A stretch of 64,000 nucleotides of DNA from Cryobacterium algoritolerans. GTDB lineage: Bacteria > Actinomycetota > Actinomycetes > Actinomycetales > Microbacteriaceae. Positions 34,237 to 43,002 of the stretch are shown one piece after another (positions within the stretch are counted from its first letter, which is position 1; the number at the start of each line of letters is the position of its first letter). Position numbers and translations under genes: made by a program. The notes beneath the pieces are model-generated. The model searched no databases, had not been told where the DNA came from, and saw only the letters and a list, made by a program, of their open reading frames with translations. The DNA lies in contig NZ_SOFP01000079.1 in the NCBI RefSeq assembly GCF_004402785.1, positions 1 to 64,000 on the forward strand, given 5' to 3'.

Positions 34237-35431
34237 GGGCGGTGAGCCGGGCCAGTTGCTCCGAGGCCCGCTCGAGCACGTCGACCCGCTTGCAGTAGGC
34301 GAAACGCACCAGAGAGGCGTATTCGGGGCGGTGCTCCGGAGAGCAGAAGGCAGCGATCGGAACCGCGACCACCCCGGCGAGGCCGGGCAGGGCTCGGCAG
34401 AACTCGGCGCCGTCCGGGTAGCCGAGCGGGGCGGCATCCGCCACGATGAAGTACGAGCCCTGCGGCCGGCTGACGGTGAATCCCGCCGCGGTGAGCCCAC
34501 GTTCGAGGACGTCCTTCTTGATTTCAAGGTCGGCGGCGATTCCGGTGTAGAAGCTCGCGGGCAGGTCGAGGCCGACCGCGATCGCCGGCTGGAACGGCGC
34601 CCCGTTGACGTAGGTCAGGAACTGCTTCACGGCGAGGATCGCGGTGACCAGCGGCGCCGGTGCCGTCAGCCAGCCGATCTTCCAGCCGGTGGTGTTGAAG
34701 GTCTTGCCGCCGGAGGAGATGGTGACCGTGCGCTCGCCGGCCCCCGGAAGCGTGGCGATGGGGATGTGCGCCACGCCGAAGGTGAGGTGTTCGTACACCT
34801 CGTCGGTGACGATCACGGCGTCGTGCCGTTCGGCGAGTTCCACGATCAGCTGGAGCGTTCCAACCGGAAAGACCGCGCCGGTGGGGTTGTGCGGGTTGTT
34901 GACGATGATCAGCCGGGTGCGGTCGTTGATCGTTGACCGCAGCTCGTCAAGATCGGGCTGGAAATCGGGCGCTCGCAGTCGCACGGTGCGATGCACGCCG
35001 CCGCCGAGCGCGATCAGGGCGCCATACGCGTCGTAGAAGGGCTCAAAGGTGACGACCTCGTCGCCGGGTTCGAGCAACGCCAGGATTGTGGCGGCCAGGG
35101 CCTCTGTCGCCCCCGCAGTGACCAGGACCTCGGTCTCCGGGTCGGCGGTCAGACCGTAGAAGCGGTGCTGATGCCGGGCGATCGCCTCGCGCAGCGCCGG
35201 AAGGCCGCGCCCGGGCGAGTACTGGTTGACGCCGTCGCTGATCGCCTGCCGCGCGGCCTCGAGCACCTCCAATGGTCCGTCCTCGTCGGGGAATCCCTGG
35301 CCGAGGTTGATCGCGCCGGTTCGAGCCGCGCGGGCGCTCATCTCCGCGAAGATGCTTGCCGTGACCGTGCCGTCTTCGGCGAGAAGGCCCGCACCTCGTG
35401 CGGTGCGCCGCCAGGCGCCGGGAATGGTCAT
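34229..35431 (-). CDS. PLP-dependent aminotransferase, class I/II
   Basis: 400 residues, fold type I. GAINLGQGFPDEDGP, YSPGRGLPALREAIA, VTAGATEALAATILALLEPGDEV, FEPFYDAY, NNPHNPTGAVF (178-188), DEVYEHLTF and the PLP lysine Lys243 in SSGGKTFNTTGWKIGW are all present. The INLGQGFPD start is typical of the kynurenine/methionine/glutamine aminotransferase branch (YbdL, KAT). The amino donor is not determined. The last codons fall within the palindromic element at 34149-34236. Confidence 0.9.
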   Translation of the reverse strand: MTIPGAWRRTARGAGLLAEDGTVTASIFAEMSARAARTGAINLGQGFPDEDGPLEVLEAARQAISDGVNQYSPGRGLPALREAIARHQHRFYGLTADPETEVLVTAGATEALAATILALLEPGDEVVTFEPFYDAYGALIALGGGVHRTVRLRAPDFQPDLDELRSTINDRTRLIIVNNPHNPTGAVFPVGTLQLIVELAERHDAVIVTDEVYEHLTFGVAHIPIATLPGAGERTVTISSGGKTFNTTGWKIGWLTAPAPLVTAILAVKQFLTYVNGAPFQPAIAVGLDLPASFYTGIAADLEIKKDVLERGLTAAGFTVSRPQGSYFIVADAAPLGYPDGAEFCRALPGLAGVVAVPIAAFCSPEHRPEYASLVRFAYCKRVDVLERASEQLARLTARA

Positions 35432-35535
35432 CGTCTCGCCTGCATGCCTCCAAGCTACGACATCGGCGTGCGCGGCCGACCTCCGGCCTGTGGAAAATTC
35501 GCCCCGCGGCGCCGAAACTGCTCTACGGTGGCCGC

Positions 35536-36093
35536 ATGCGGTTCGTCAGTCGTTGCCGGCCGGTCATGGGCGCCATGGCTGTCCTCGTCACGCTCGCGCT
35601 CTCCGGATGCACACGGCAGCCGGCGGCGCCGTTGCCATCAACCACGACGACGGATGCCCCGGTCTTCGCCTCGGACGCCGAAGCCCTCGCCGCGGCCACG
35701 GCGGCCTACGCCGCCTACCAGGAGATGTCGAGTTTGATCGGCCATGAAGGCGGTTCATTGCCGGAGAGAATGTCCCGAGTGTCGGCCGGCGAGGCCCTTG
35801 AATCGGAAACAGCTTCCTTCGTGGACATGGCGTCCAAAGGATTACGAGGCGTCGGCGAGCTCGCATTCGATTCATTGACAGTCCAGTCAGCCGACCTATC
35901 GACGGGGATGATTCAGGCTTATCTCTGTCTGGACGTTTCGAAAACGGACGTGGTCGATGCCAATGGCGAGAGCTCGATTCCAGCCGACCGGGCGACGCGG
36001 TTCCCGCTTCATGTGAACTTTGTTTTGGATACTGCTGCGCAGAAACTCATCGTGGATACCTCAGAGTCATGGTCAGGCAAAAACTTCTGCTAG
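35536..36093 (+). CDS. putative lipoprotein of unknown function
   Basis: 185 residues. A lipoprotein signal ends at the lipobox LALSGC (Cys at residue ~26). The mature part is a Thr/Pro linker and then a small alpha-beta region (AYAAYQEMSSLIGHEGG ... MIQAYLCLDVSKTDVVD) with no domain I recognise; it resembles the NTF2-like or Mce-associated small secreted proteins of actinobacteria only loosely. The ATG is 6 nt after TACGGT, a leaderless arrangement. Its end overlaps the next gene by 25 nt, so the two are co-transcribed. Confidence 0.7.
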   Translation: MRFVSRCRPVMGAMAVLVTLALSGCTRQPAAPLPSTTTTDAPVFASDAEALAAATAAYAAYQEMSSLIGHEGGSLPERMSRVSAGEALESETASFVDMASKGLRGVGELAFDSLTVQSADLSTGMIQAYLCLDVSKTDVVDANGESSIPADRATRFPLHVNFVLDTAAQKLIVDTSESWSGKNFC

Positions 36094-36920
36094 GGACGGT
36101 CGCATTTGTCTTATGCGCCGCTCCCACGCAATCGCTGGCAAACTCGCTCTGGGCAACCGCCTCGTGTGTGGGATGGAGCGCATCACAAGGGAATTGTACT
36201 GATCCGCCTCCGGCGGCTGGCACGGTAAACGGCGGCGGGGTGGACCTGTCCGCCGGTTACGACACCGTTTTTGGCGGCGGTGGCGGGGCCGGCGGCGACG
36301 CTGGGGGCGGTGCGGGGGACTCGGCGGTGGGTGGCGGAGGACAGCAGGGCGTGGCAACGGTACCTGGCCCGGGCACGATCGTGCGGGACGGGTTCACCAT
36401 CAACTGCGTCGCCGGCACTCCCTGCGACCCGAACCTGATCGTGAGCGTCAGCGACCTCGTCAACTTCCGGCCTGCAGCGCCGAACCGGCGGATGGAGCCC
36501 CGCGGCTGGAGCGTGGTCGGCCTGCCCACCAACTTCATCGCCGCGGCCACCGTGCACATCCGCTCAGGATCGCTGCTCGGTTTTCCGGCCGAGGTGCGTT
36601 TCACCCCCATCCGGTTCAGTTGGGATTTCGGGGATGGCCAGAGCCTGGACACCAGCAGTGCCGGTGCGACCTGGGCAGACCAGGGCCTTCCGGAGTTCTC
36701 CGACACGCCCACCAGCCACATCTTCACGGCATCCGGTGGTCGCTCGATCACCGTAAGCGTTGTCTATTCGGCCGAGTACCGGTTCGCCGGCCGTGACTGG
36801 CGCGGGGTGCGCGGCACTCTGGCGGTCTCGACGACCCCGCTGAGCGTGGTCGTAGCCGAAGCGCGCACTGTGCTCGTCAACCGGGAGTGCACCGCCGGCG
36901 CGGCGGGCCCGGGCTGCTGA
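36069..36920 (+). CDS. secreted PKD-like domain protein
   Basis: 283 residues. A signal peptide of ~24 residues (LLLGTVAFVLCAAPTQSLA) is followed by a Gly-rich linker (VFGGGGGAGGDAGGGAGDSAVGG broken into shorter runs, ~55-90). A beta-rich region follows with the PKD-type motif FSWDFGDGQSLDT near residue 180 and HIFTASGGRSITVSVVYSAEY. Six or more cysteines point to disulfides (CVGWSASQGNC, NCVAGTPC, C-terminal C). A surface or matrix role is inferred. Pairs with the upstream lipoprotein gene and precedes htrA. Confidence 0.7.
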   Translation: MVRQKLLLGTVAFVLCAAPTQSLANSLWATASCVGWSASQGNCTDPPPAAGTVNGGGVDLSAGYDTVFGGGGGAGGDAGGGAGDSAVGGGGQQGVATVPGPGTIVRDGFTINCVAGTPCDPNLIVSVSDLVNFRPAAPNRRMEPRGWSVVGLPTNFIAAATVHIRSGSLLGFPAEVRFTPIRFSWDFGDGQSLDTSSAGATWADQGLPEFSDTPTSHIFTASGGRSITVSVVYSAEYRFAGRDWRGVRGTLAVSTTPLSVVVAEARTVLVNRECTAGAAGPGC

Positions 36921-37042
36921 CGGCGCGGTCGCGGCGAGACCTGCAAGCAAGGTCACGGCTTCATCATTGAATGCTCCCAGCCTGCACAAACCATTCACTC
37001 AGGTTCGGGCGCAAAGCTGGCATCGCTTGGAAGGAGCACACC

Positions 37043-38752
37043 ATTACCGACAACACGCAGGACTCCGGTACTACCCCTGATCCTCGCAACGGCGCAATTC
37101 CGTTCGAAGTCAATGCCGCAGGGGAGACCATCTCTCCCGCCGAGGAGAACGCGGCTGTTCCCGTCCCTTCGCCAGACGCGCCCGCCCAGGCCCACCCGGA
37201 ACAGGCTCACCCGGAACAGGCCCAGCCGGAACAGGCCCAGCCGGAACAGGCCCAGCCGGAGCAGCCGCGGCCCGCGGAGTCCTTCCCCCCCGAAGCGCAG
37301 CCGACCGAGGTGCTCGCCGATGCGGCCCAGCCGGCATCCGCTGCTCCGCATGCTGACGCCGGCCAGTTCCACCCGCCTCAGCAGGCCCAGGCGACGGCGC
37401 CCTATGCCACGGATGCCTTCGGCCGTCCGATGCCGACCGACGGCTCCGCCCCCGGTTACCACGCGCCGAATGCCACGCCTCAGGCGTACGCCACCGCGAA
37501 CGGCCTGCCTCCCCACACCCCCGGTTCAGGTCCGGTCAAGGACCCGGCCACGCGCAGGGCAAGCATCGCCCTGATCGCGGCGCTGGCCATTGGAGCTCTG
37601 GTCGGCGGAGCATCCGGTGCAGGCGTGACGGCGTTCGTGCTGACCAACCAGAACAACGGCGTCCCTGTCAACCAGGCGCAGGGTCCGAGCAGCGTCGTGG
37701 TCAACAACACCGACAGCGTCAACCAGATCACCGCCGTGGCCGCGAAGGCGTCGCCCAGCGTCGTAACAATCGAGGCCAGCAGCGGCAACTCCGGCGGCAC
37801 CGGCTCCGGAGTCGTGCTCACCGAAGACGGCTATGTGCTCACCAACACCCACGTCGTCACCCTCGACGGCGCGGCCGCCGACGCGACCCTCCAGGTCAAG
37901 AGCAGTGACGGCAAACTCTATGCCGCCACCATCGTCGGCACCGACCCGATCTCCGACCTCGCCGTCGTGAAGCTCACCGACGCCAAGGGGCTCAGCCCGA
38001 TCAGATTCGCCGACTCCGGCAAGATCAATGTCGGTGACACGGCCATCGCCATCGGCGCCCCGCTCGGCCTGGCCGGCACGGTCACCGACGGCATCGTCAG
38101 CGCGCTCAACCGCAGCATTTCGATTGCCTCGTCTGCCGCCCCGACGACGCCGGATACCACCACGCCAGACGGCCAGAGCCCGTTCTTCTTCGATTTGCCA
38201 AACAAGGACGGCAGCAAGTCCAAGCAGGGCACGTCCAATTCGGGCAGCATCTCGCTGTCGGTCATCCAGACGGATGCCGCGATCAACCCCGGCAACTCCG
38301 GTGGCGCTCTGCTCAACGCCAAGGGCGAGCTGATCGGCATCAACGTGGCCATCGCCAACGCCGGCGGCTCATCCACCTCAGCGTCCGGGAGCATCGGCGT
38401 CGGCTTCTCCATTCCGTCGAACCTGGCCAAGCGGGTCTCGGATGAACTGATCGCCAACGGCAAGGCCACCCACGGCCTGCTCGGCGCGAGCGTGACCAGC
38501 GCGGCCAGCGACCCTCAGAGCACCACCGTCGGCGCCCTGATCAGCGAAGTCTCCTCGGGCGGTGCCGCAGAGAAGGCAGGCCTGAAGAAGGGTGACGTGA
38601 TCACCAACTTCAACGGGGTCCCGATCACAGACGCCAACGACCTGACCGCGCAGGTGCGCGGGCTGGCGGCGGGCGACAAGGCCGAACTGACCTTCGTGCG
38701 TGGCGGCAAGTCCAGCACCGTGTCCGTCACCGTCGGGCAGCTCGCCAGCTGA
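37043..38752 (+). CDS. HtrA/DegP-like membrane-anchored serine protease, ATT start proposed
   Basis: 569 residues from the proposed start. N-terminal cytoplasmic Pro/Glu/Ala-rich region with pentapeptide repeats (PEQAH/Q, residues ~49-75), one TM (173-200), a trypsin-like domain with His270 (LTNTHVV), Asp305 (DPISDLAVV) and Ser419 (NPGNSGGALL), and one PDZ domain (~470-565). It degrades or refolds damaged envelope proteins. Start: AAGGAG (37031-37036) lies 6 nt before ATT ACC GAC AAC ACG, giving M-TDNTQ; no ATG/GTG/TTG follows the ribosome site. The only in-frame ATG (36971) has no ribosome site and adds a non-family peptide. Confidence 0.85.
   Translation: MTDNTQDSGTTPDPRNGAIPFEVNAAGETISPAEENAAVPVPSPDAPAQAHPEQAHPEQAQPEQAQPEQAQPEQPRPAESFPPEAQPTEVLADAAQPASAAPHADAGQFHPPQQAQATAPYATDAFGRPMPTDGSAPGYHAPNATPQAYATANGLPPHTPGSGPVKDPATRRASIALIAALAIGALVGGASGAGVTAFVLTNQNNGVPVNQAQGPSSVVVNNTDSVNQITAVAAKASPSVVTIEASSGNSGGTGSGVVLTEDGYVLTNTHVVTLDGAAADATLQVKSSDGKLYAATIVGTDPISDLAVVKLTDAKGLSPIRFADSGKINVGDTAIAIGAPLGLAGTVTDGIVSALNRSISIASSAAPTTPDTTTPDGQSPFFFDLPNKDGSKSKQGTSNSGSISLSVIQTDAAINPGNSGGALLNAKGELIGINVAIANAGGSSTSASGSIGVGFSIPSNLAKRVSDELIANGKATHGLLGASVTSAASDPQSTTVGALISEVSSGGAAEKAGLKKGDVITNFNGVPITDANDLTAQVRGLAAGDKAELTFVRGGKSSTVSVTVGQLAS
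37187..37261 (+). repeat. five 15-bp tandem repeats inside htrA
   Basis: Five units of CAGGCCCA(C/G)CCGGAA encode repeated QAHPE/QAQPE. The last three are almost identical, which suggests recent slippage. Length variation here would change only the cytoplasmic linker. Confidence 0.85.
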
Positions 38753-38773
38753 CCGAGCGCTGCTTCCTTCCCG

Positions 38774-38804
38774 CTGCGCCGCCGGCTCTCTGCCGGCGGC
38801 GCAG
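38774..38804 (+). terminator. hairpin after htrA
   Basis: A perfect 13-bp stem CTGCGCCGCCGGC / GCCGGCGGCGCAG with a 5-nt loop, 20 bp after the stop. It is not followed by a T-run, so termination strength is uncertain. Confidence 0.55.
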
Positions 38805-38881
38805 TTCTGCGTTCTGCAGGCCACGTATGGCGGCAAAGTCACGGCTGGTAGGCTCAAGCGACCCTCCGGAGGAATGCAAAA

Positions 38882-39943
38882 ATGATCAGCCAGGTGCCAC
38901 CTCGCGGAGACACACCGCTGCTCGGAGTCTCCTACGTGATGCCCGTGCTCAACGACGTGACCCATGTCCGTGATGCCGTTCTCAGCCTCTTGCACCAGGA
39001 CTACACCGGACCATTCGAGGTCACCCTCGCCCTCGGGCCGAGCATCGACGGCACCACCGAACTCGTCGAGGAAATGGCCTCCGTCGACCCGCGGATCCGG
39101 GTCGTCGACAACGAGGTCGGGTCGACGCCGGCCGGACTGAACATTGCCATCCGGGCCTCGCAATACCCGGTCGTGATCCGGGTGGATGCCCATTCTGTGC
39201 TGCCGGCGGACTACGCGCGCATCGCGGTGGAAACCCTTGAACGCACGGGGGCGGACAACGTCGGCGGCGTCATGGACGCCCAGGGCGAGAACCCCTTCCA
39301 GAAGGCCGTCGCCCGCGCCTACGGTACGAAGATCGGCCTTGGTGGCACGCCCCTGCACGTCGGCGGCCCTGATGGAAAGGCGGAGACGGTCTACCTTGGC
39401 TGCTTCCGGATGGACAGCCTGGTGCGGGTCGGCCTCTTCGACGAGGGCATCAAACGTGGCCAGGACTGGGAACTCAACCGGCGCATCCGCGACCTCGGGG
39501 GAACTGTCTGGTTCACGCCCCGACTGCGCGTGGTCTACCGTCCGCGCCCGAGCCTCGCCCGGCTCGCCAGGCAGATGGTCTCCACCGGGCTCTGGCGCGG
39601 CGAACTCGCCCGGCGCTTCCCGGCGGCGAACGGCATCCGTTATTTCGCCCCGCCAGTGATGGTGGTCGGCGTTGTGCTCGGCCTGCTTCTCGGCGGGGCC
39701 GGGATAGCCGCTCTGCCCGCCGGCACGGCACCGTGGCTGCTACTCGGATTCGTCGCCCCGGGGGCCTACCTGCTCATCGTGCTCATCGCGACCGTGGCCG
39801 TCACCCGCCCGGACGAGTTTCGTGCCGGGCTCTGGTTTCTCGTAGTCTTGCCGTGCATCCACTTCTGCTGGGGCATCGGATTCCTGCTCGGGTATCTCAA
39901 TCTCACCAACAACATCACGGCCCACACCGGGAGGCACCCATGA
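38882..39943 (+). CDS. GT2 glycosyltransferase, ExoA-like
   Basis: 353 residues. A GT-A domain (about 12-250) has VSYVMPVLNDVTHVRDAVLSLL, IRVDAHSVLPADYA (DxD-like IRVDAHS) and the acceptor-side RRGQDWELNRRIRDLGG-type ED/QDWEL motif. It is followed by about three C-terminal membrane helices. This plan and the TPAGLNIAI segment match succinoglycan ExoA-type transferases. First gene of an envelope-polymer operon: its stop overlaps the ATG of the CDP-alcohol transferase (ATGA). GGAGGAATG-type ribosome site and a TAGGCT -10 about 27 nt upstream. Confidence 0.85.
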   Translation: MISQVPPRGDTPLLGVSYVMPVLNDVTHVRDAVLSLLHQDYTGPFEVTLALGPSIDGTTELVEEMASVDPRIRVVDNEVGSTPAGLNIAIRASQYPVVIRVDAHSVLPADYARIAVETLERTGADNVGGVMDAQGENPFQKAVARAYGTKIGLGGTPLHVGGPDGKAETVYLGCFRMDSLVRVGLFDEGIKRGQDWELNRRIRDLGGTVWFTPRLRVVYRPRPSLARLARQMVSTGLWRGELARRFPAANGIRYFAPPVMVVGVVLGLLLGGAGIAALPAGTAPWLLLGFVAPGAYLLIVLIATVAVTRPDEFRAGLWFLVVLPCIHFCWGIGFLLGYLNLTNNITAHTGRHP

Positions 39944-40752
39944 CGCCAGGAACACCAGCGTCCGCTCGACCGGCTTCGATTGCCGAGCTGCGGGCCGTGG
40001 CGCAGCCGCCCGAGGTACGCCTGCGGGCGAACGCCGAGCACTGGACCGCCTCGCTCTACCTGCGCGACATCTCTCCCTACATCACCTGGATGCTGCTGAA
40101 GACCCGGATCACCGCGAACGGGGTCACGGGGCTGATGATCCTGGTCGGCTGGTCGACGGCCGCGGCGCTGCTCATCCCTGGCGTCTGGGGCGCGCTCCTG
40201 GCGCTCATCCTCGGGCAACTGCAGATGCTGGTGGACTGCTGCGACGGTGAGGTGGCCCGCTGGCGCAAGGAATCCTCTCCGGCGGGGGTGTTCCTCGACA
40301 AGGTCGGCCACTACACGACCGAGGCGCTCATTCCGATCGCGTTCGGCATCAGGGCGGCGGCATTTCCGTTCGAGGCCCCGGCGGACCTGCTCTGGACCAC
40401 CCTCGCCCTGCTCCTCGCACTCATCATCGTGCTGAACAAGGCGCTCAACGATATGGTGCACGTGGCCAGGGCGAACGCCGGGCTCACAAAACTTTCCGAC
40501 ACTCGCGGCGAGAAGACCCTCACCTCCAGCCGCCTCGCCCAGGTGCGCCGCCTCGCCCGATTCGTGCCGTTCCACCGCCTGTACCACTCGGTCGAACTCA
40601 CCATCCTGATTTTTGTGGCGGCCATTCTCGGCAGCTTCGCGGGTGAACCCCTCGTCGACCGGGTCGTGCTGATCGTGCTCATCCCGCTGTCGTTCCTAGC
40701 CCTGGTCGGCCACTTCGTCGCCATCATGGCCTCCAAGCGTGTCCGTTCCTGA
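39940..40752 (+). CDS. CDP-alcohol phosphotransferase family membrane protein, variant motif
   Basis: 270 residues with about six membrane segments. The CDP-alcohol motif D-x2-DG-x2-AR-x8-G-x3-D-x3-D reads DCCDGEVARWRKESSPAG then VFLDKVGH, so the last aspartate is replaced by His. That residue is the catalytic base in standard members, so chemistry or substrate may differ. A CDP-alcohol donor (for example CDP-glycerol or CDP-inositol-type) with an envelope-glycolipid acceptor is inferred from its place between two GT2 genes and upstream of a CDP-glycerol-transferase-like gene. Confidence 0.8.
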   Translation: MTPGTPASARPASIAELRAVAQPPEVRLRANAEHWTASLYLRDISPYITWMLLKTRITANGVTGLMILVGWSTAAALLIPGVWGALLALILGQLQMLVDCCDGEVARWRKESSPAGVFLDKVGHYTTEALIPIAFGIRAAAFPFEAPADLLWTTLALLLALIIVLNKALNDMVHVARANAGLTKLSDTRGEKTLTSSRLAQVRRLARFVPFHRLYHSVELTILIFVAAILGSFAGEPLVDRVVLIVLIPLSFLALVGHFVAIMASKRVRS

Positions 40753-41638
40753 GGCCACCCCGATGGGGCCGGTCACGCCGACGGTCGGCGTCGTCGTGCT
40801 CACCCAGGGGACGCGGCAGGGAGACCTGGCCCGCGGCATCCGTTCACTGCTCGACCAGCAGGACGTGCGCCTCGATATCGTCTGCGTCGGTAACGGCTGG
40901 CAGCCGACCGGATTGCCGGCGGGGGTGAAGTCCCTCGGGCTGCCGACCAATCTCGGTATTCCGGCCGGGCGCAACCGCGGGGTCTCCTCTGTCGCCGGTG
41001 AATTCCTGTTCTTCCTGGACGACGACGCCAGCATCCCCGACCCTCGCTTTCTCAGCGAGGCGATAGCCATGCTCCGCGCCGACCCGACCATCGGCCTTCT
41101 GCAGCCGAGGGTGGTCGACCCCTCCGGTCTCACCTCACCCCGCCGCTGGATCCCGCGCATCCGCAAGGGTGAAGCGACCCACTCCAGCAACGTTTTTTCG
41201 GTGTGGGAGGGCGCGGTGCTCCTGCCCCGGGGGGTCTTCGATGCGACCGGGGGCTGGGCGGAACCGTTCTTCTATGCCCATGAGGGCATTGAGTTGGCCT
41301 GGCGCGTCTGGGATCTGGGCCTTCGCACCTGGTACGCGGGAGACCTCGTCGCAAATCACCCGGTGATCCAGCAGACCCGGCACGATGATTACTATCGGCT
41401 CAACGCCCGCAACAGGGTCTGGCTCGCCCGCCGAAACCTTCCCGCCCCGCTCGTGCCCGTCTACGCGGGCGCCTGGCTGGGCATCCAGCTGCTGCGCTGG
41501 TCGCGCAATCGGCCTGCTCTCCGGGCCTGGTTCGGTGGCTTTCGTGAGGGCTGGACAAGCGACCCGGGGGAGCGCCGCCCGCTCAAGGCCGGCACCGTGT
41601 GGCGGATGACCCTGGCCGGGCGTCCGCCCATCGTCTGA
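40739..41638 (+). CDS. GT2 family glycosyltransferase
   Basis: 299 residues. GT-A domain: VGVVVLTQGTRQGDLARGI, VGNGWQPTGLPAGV, NLGIPAGRNRGVSSVAGEFLFFLDDDA (metal-binding DDDA), and the conserved HEGIELAWRVWDLG late motif, followed by one amphipathic or membrane-associated helix. Similar to rhamnosyl/galactofuranosyl-type envelope transferases; donor and acceptor unknown. The GTG overlaps the end of the CDP-alcohol gene by 14 nt; an ATG eight codons later is the alternative. Third gene of the operon. Confidence 0.82.
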   Translation: MSVPEATPMGPVTPTVGVVVLTQGTRQGDLARGIRSLLDQQDVRLDIVCVGNGWQPTGLPAGVKSLGLPTNLGIPAGRNRGVSSVAGEFLFFLDDDASIPDPRFLSEAIAMLRADPTIGLLQPRVVDPSGLTSPRRWIPRIRKGEATHSSNVFSVWEGAVLLPRGVFDATGGWAEPFFYAHEGIELAWRVWDLGLRTWYAGDLVANHPVIQQTRHDDYYRLNARNRVWLARRNLPAPLVPVYAGAWLGIQLLRWSRNRPALRAWFGGFREGWTSDPGERRPLKAGTVWRMTLAGRPPIV

Positions 41639-41709
41639 CGGTGGCCGCCGAACACCCGTTCGGGGGTCACGGGGAGCCGTGGGCCTGCCGCAATCGGTAT
41701 TCTTGACTG

Positions 41710-43002
41710 GTGGGTATAAAAAAAGACGTCGGGCTTGCGTTCAAGCTGCTGAAGGACGTCACGGCATCGCGCAAGGCGCAGCGTCTCCTGAACGGTCGTC
41801 TTGCGATGCGCGATCTCAAGCAGGACCACCATTTCAAGATTGCGGTCTACTTCGCGGACGGTGGTGTCAACCTCTACCAGATCCGTCAGTGGTACAAACC
41901 GCTGGCGGAGCTCGCCGAGAAGTGGCCGGTTCTGATTCTCAGCCGAAGCGGCAGCGGGGCCCTTCCGCTCATCGACGAGGCACCCGTTCCGGTCGCCTAC
42001 GTGCGGAAGGTCTCCGACCTCGAGCGGGTGCTCGAGGAGCAGGACATCCGGATCGTGCTGTACGTCAACCAGAACCCGCGGAACTTCCAGATGATGCACT
42101 ACGGGCGTCGCTGGCACGTTTTCATCAACCATGGTGAAAGCGACAAGGTGTACATGGTCACGAACCAGATCAAGGCCTACGACTACGCCTTCGTCGCCGG
42201 GGATGCCGCGCTGGCCCGCCTCGACAAGGTGCTCTGGGACTACGACTTCGACAAACGGGCGATCAAGATCGGGCGACCGCAGGCCGACCACTACAGCGGG
42301 ACCCTCCCCTACACCCCGGACGAACGCCAGGTGGTGCTCTACGCCCCGACCTGGGAAGGAGATCGCCCGGCCGCCGCTTACGGATCGATCGGGACGCACG
42401 GTATGGCGCTCGTGTCAGCCCTGCTCGACACGGGACGGCACCGGGTGATCTACCGTCCTCACCCGCGCAGCGGTGTCATCGACACCGAGTACGCGGCCGC
42501 GAACCGCCGAATCATCACGGCGATCGCGGCTGCCAACTCGCGTGACGCTTCCGCGAGGCACATCTACGACGCGAGTCCCGACCTCGGGTGGCAACTCTCG
42601 GTCGCTGACGTGGCCATCGTCGACATCTCGGCCATGGTGTATGACCGCCTCGCCGCGGGAAAGGCGCTGATGGTGACGCGCCCGGTGAACCCGGACGCCC
42701 AGATCGACTCGAGCGGGTATCTCTCTGACTGCGAGTGGCTGGACGCCGCCGAGGCCGGCGACATTGTGCGTGTTCTGGAGGATCTGTCTCAGGACAGCGA
42801 GGTGGCGCAACGGCTGGCCGTGTGGGTGGAGCGGTACTTCGGTGACACGGGTGCAGGGGTCGCCACGGAACGCTTCCAAGCCGCGGTTCAGCACCTGATG
42901 GATGAATGGGACCGGTTCAATGTGATGCACCCGGCGGCGACAAGTGTCGACGCTCTCGAAGCCGGCCCGGTGACCCCGGTCGACGCCGCCGACGGCCGCT
43001 AG
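41710..43002 (+). CDS. CDP-glycerol glycerophosphotransferase-like protein (TagB/TagF family)
   Basis: 430 residues, without the N-terminal GT2 domain of long TagF proteins. VVLYAPTWEGDRP, VIYRPHPRSGV, and the late SVADVAIVDISAMVYDRLAAGKALMV motif (usually DVLITDYSSV-FD) define the family, which links glycerol- or ribitol-phosphate units in teichoic-acid-like polymers. Here Tyr-Ser is replaced by Ile-Ser, so substrate may differ. GTG start lies exactly 6 nt after TATTCT, giving its own leaderless promoter within the locus. Its stop overlaps the convergent hypothetical gene by 4 bp. Confidence 0.82.
   Translation: MGIKKDVGLAFKLLKDVTASRKAQRLLNGRLAMRDLKQDHHFKIAVYFADGGVNLYQIRQWYKPLAELAEKWPVLILSRSGSGALPLIDEAPVPVAYVRKVSDLERVLEEQDIRIVLYVNQNPRNFQMMHYGRRWHVFINHGESDKVYMVTNQIKAYDYAFVAGDAALARLDKVLWDYDFDKRAIKIGRPQADHYSGTLPYTPDERQVVLYAPTWEGDRPAAAYGSIGTHGMALVSALLDTGRHRVIYRPHPRSGVIDTEYAAANRRIITAIAAANSRDASARHIYDASPDLGWQLSVADVAIVDISAMVYDRLAAGKALMVTRPVNPDAQIDSSGYLSDCEWLDAAEAGDIVRVLEDLSQDSEVAQRLAVWVERYFGDTGAGVATERFQAAVQHLMDEWDRFNVMHPAATSVDALEAGPVTPVDAADGR

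Noticed and set aside
36971..37042. ATG at 36971 as htrA start
   Set aside because: No ribosome site, and the added residues are unlike the family; the ATT after AAGGAG fits better.
37187..37261. CRISPR or regulatory array
   Set aside because: It is an in-frame coding repeat inside htrA.
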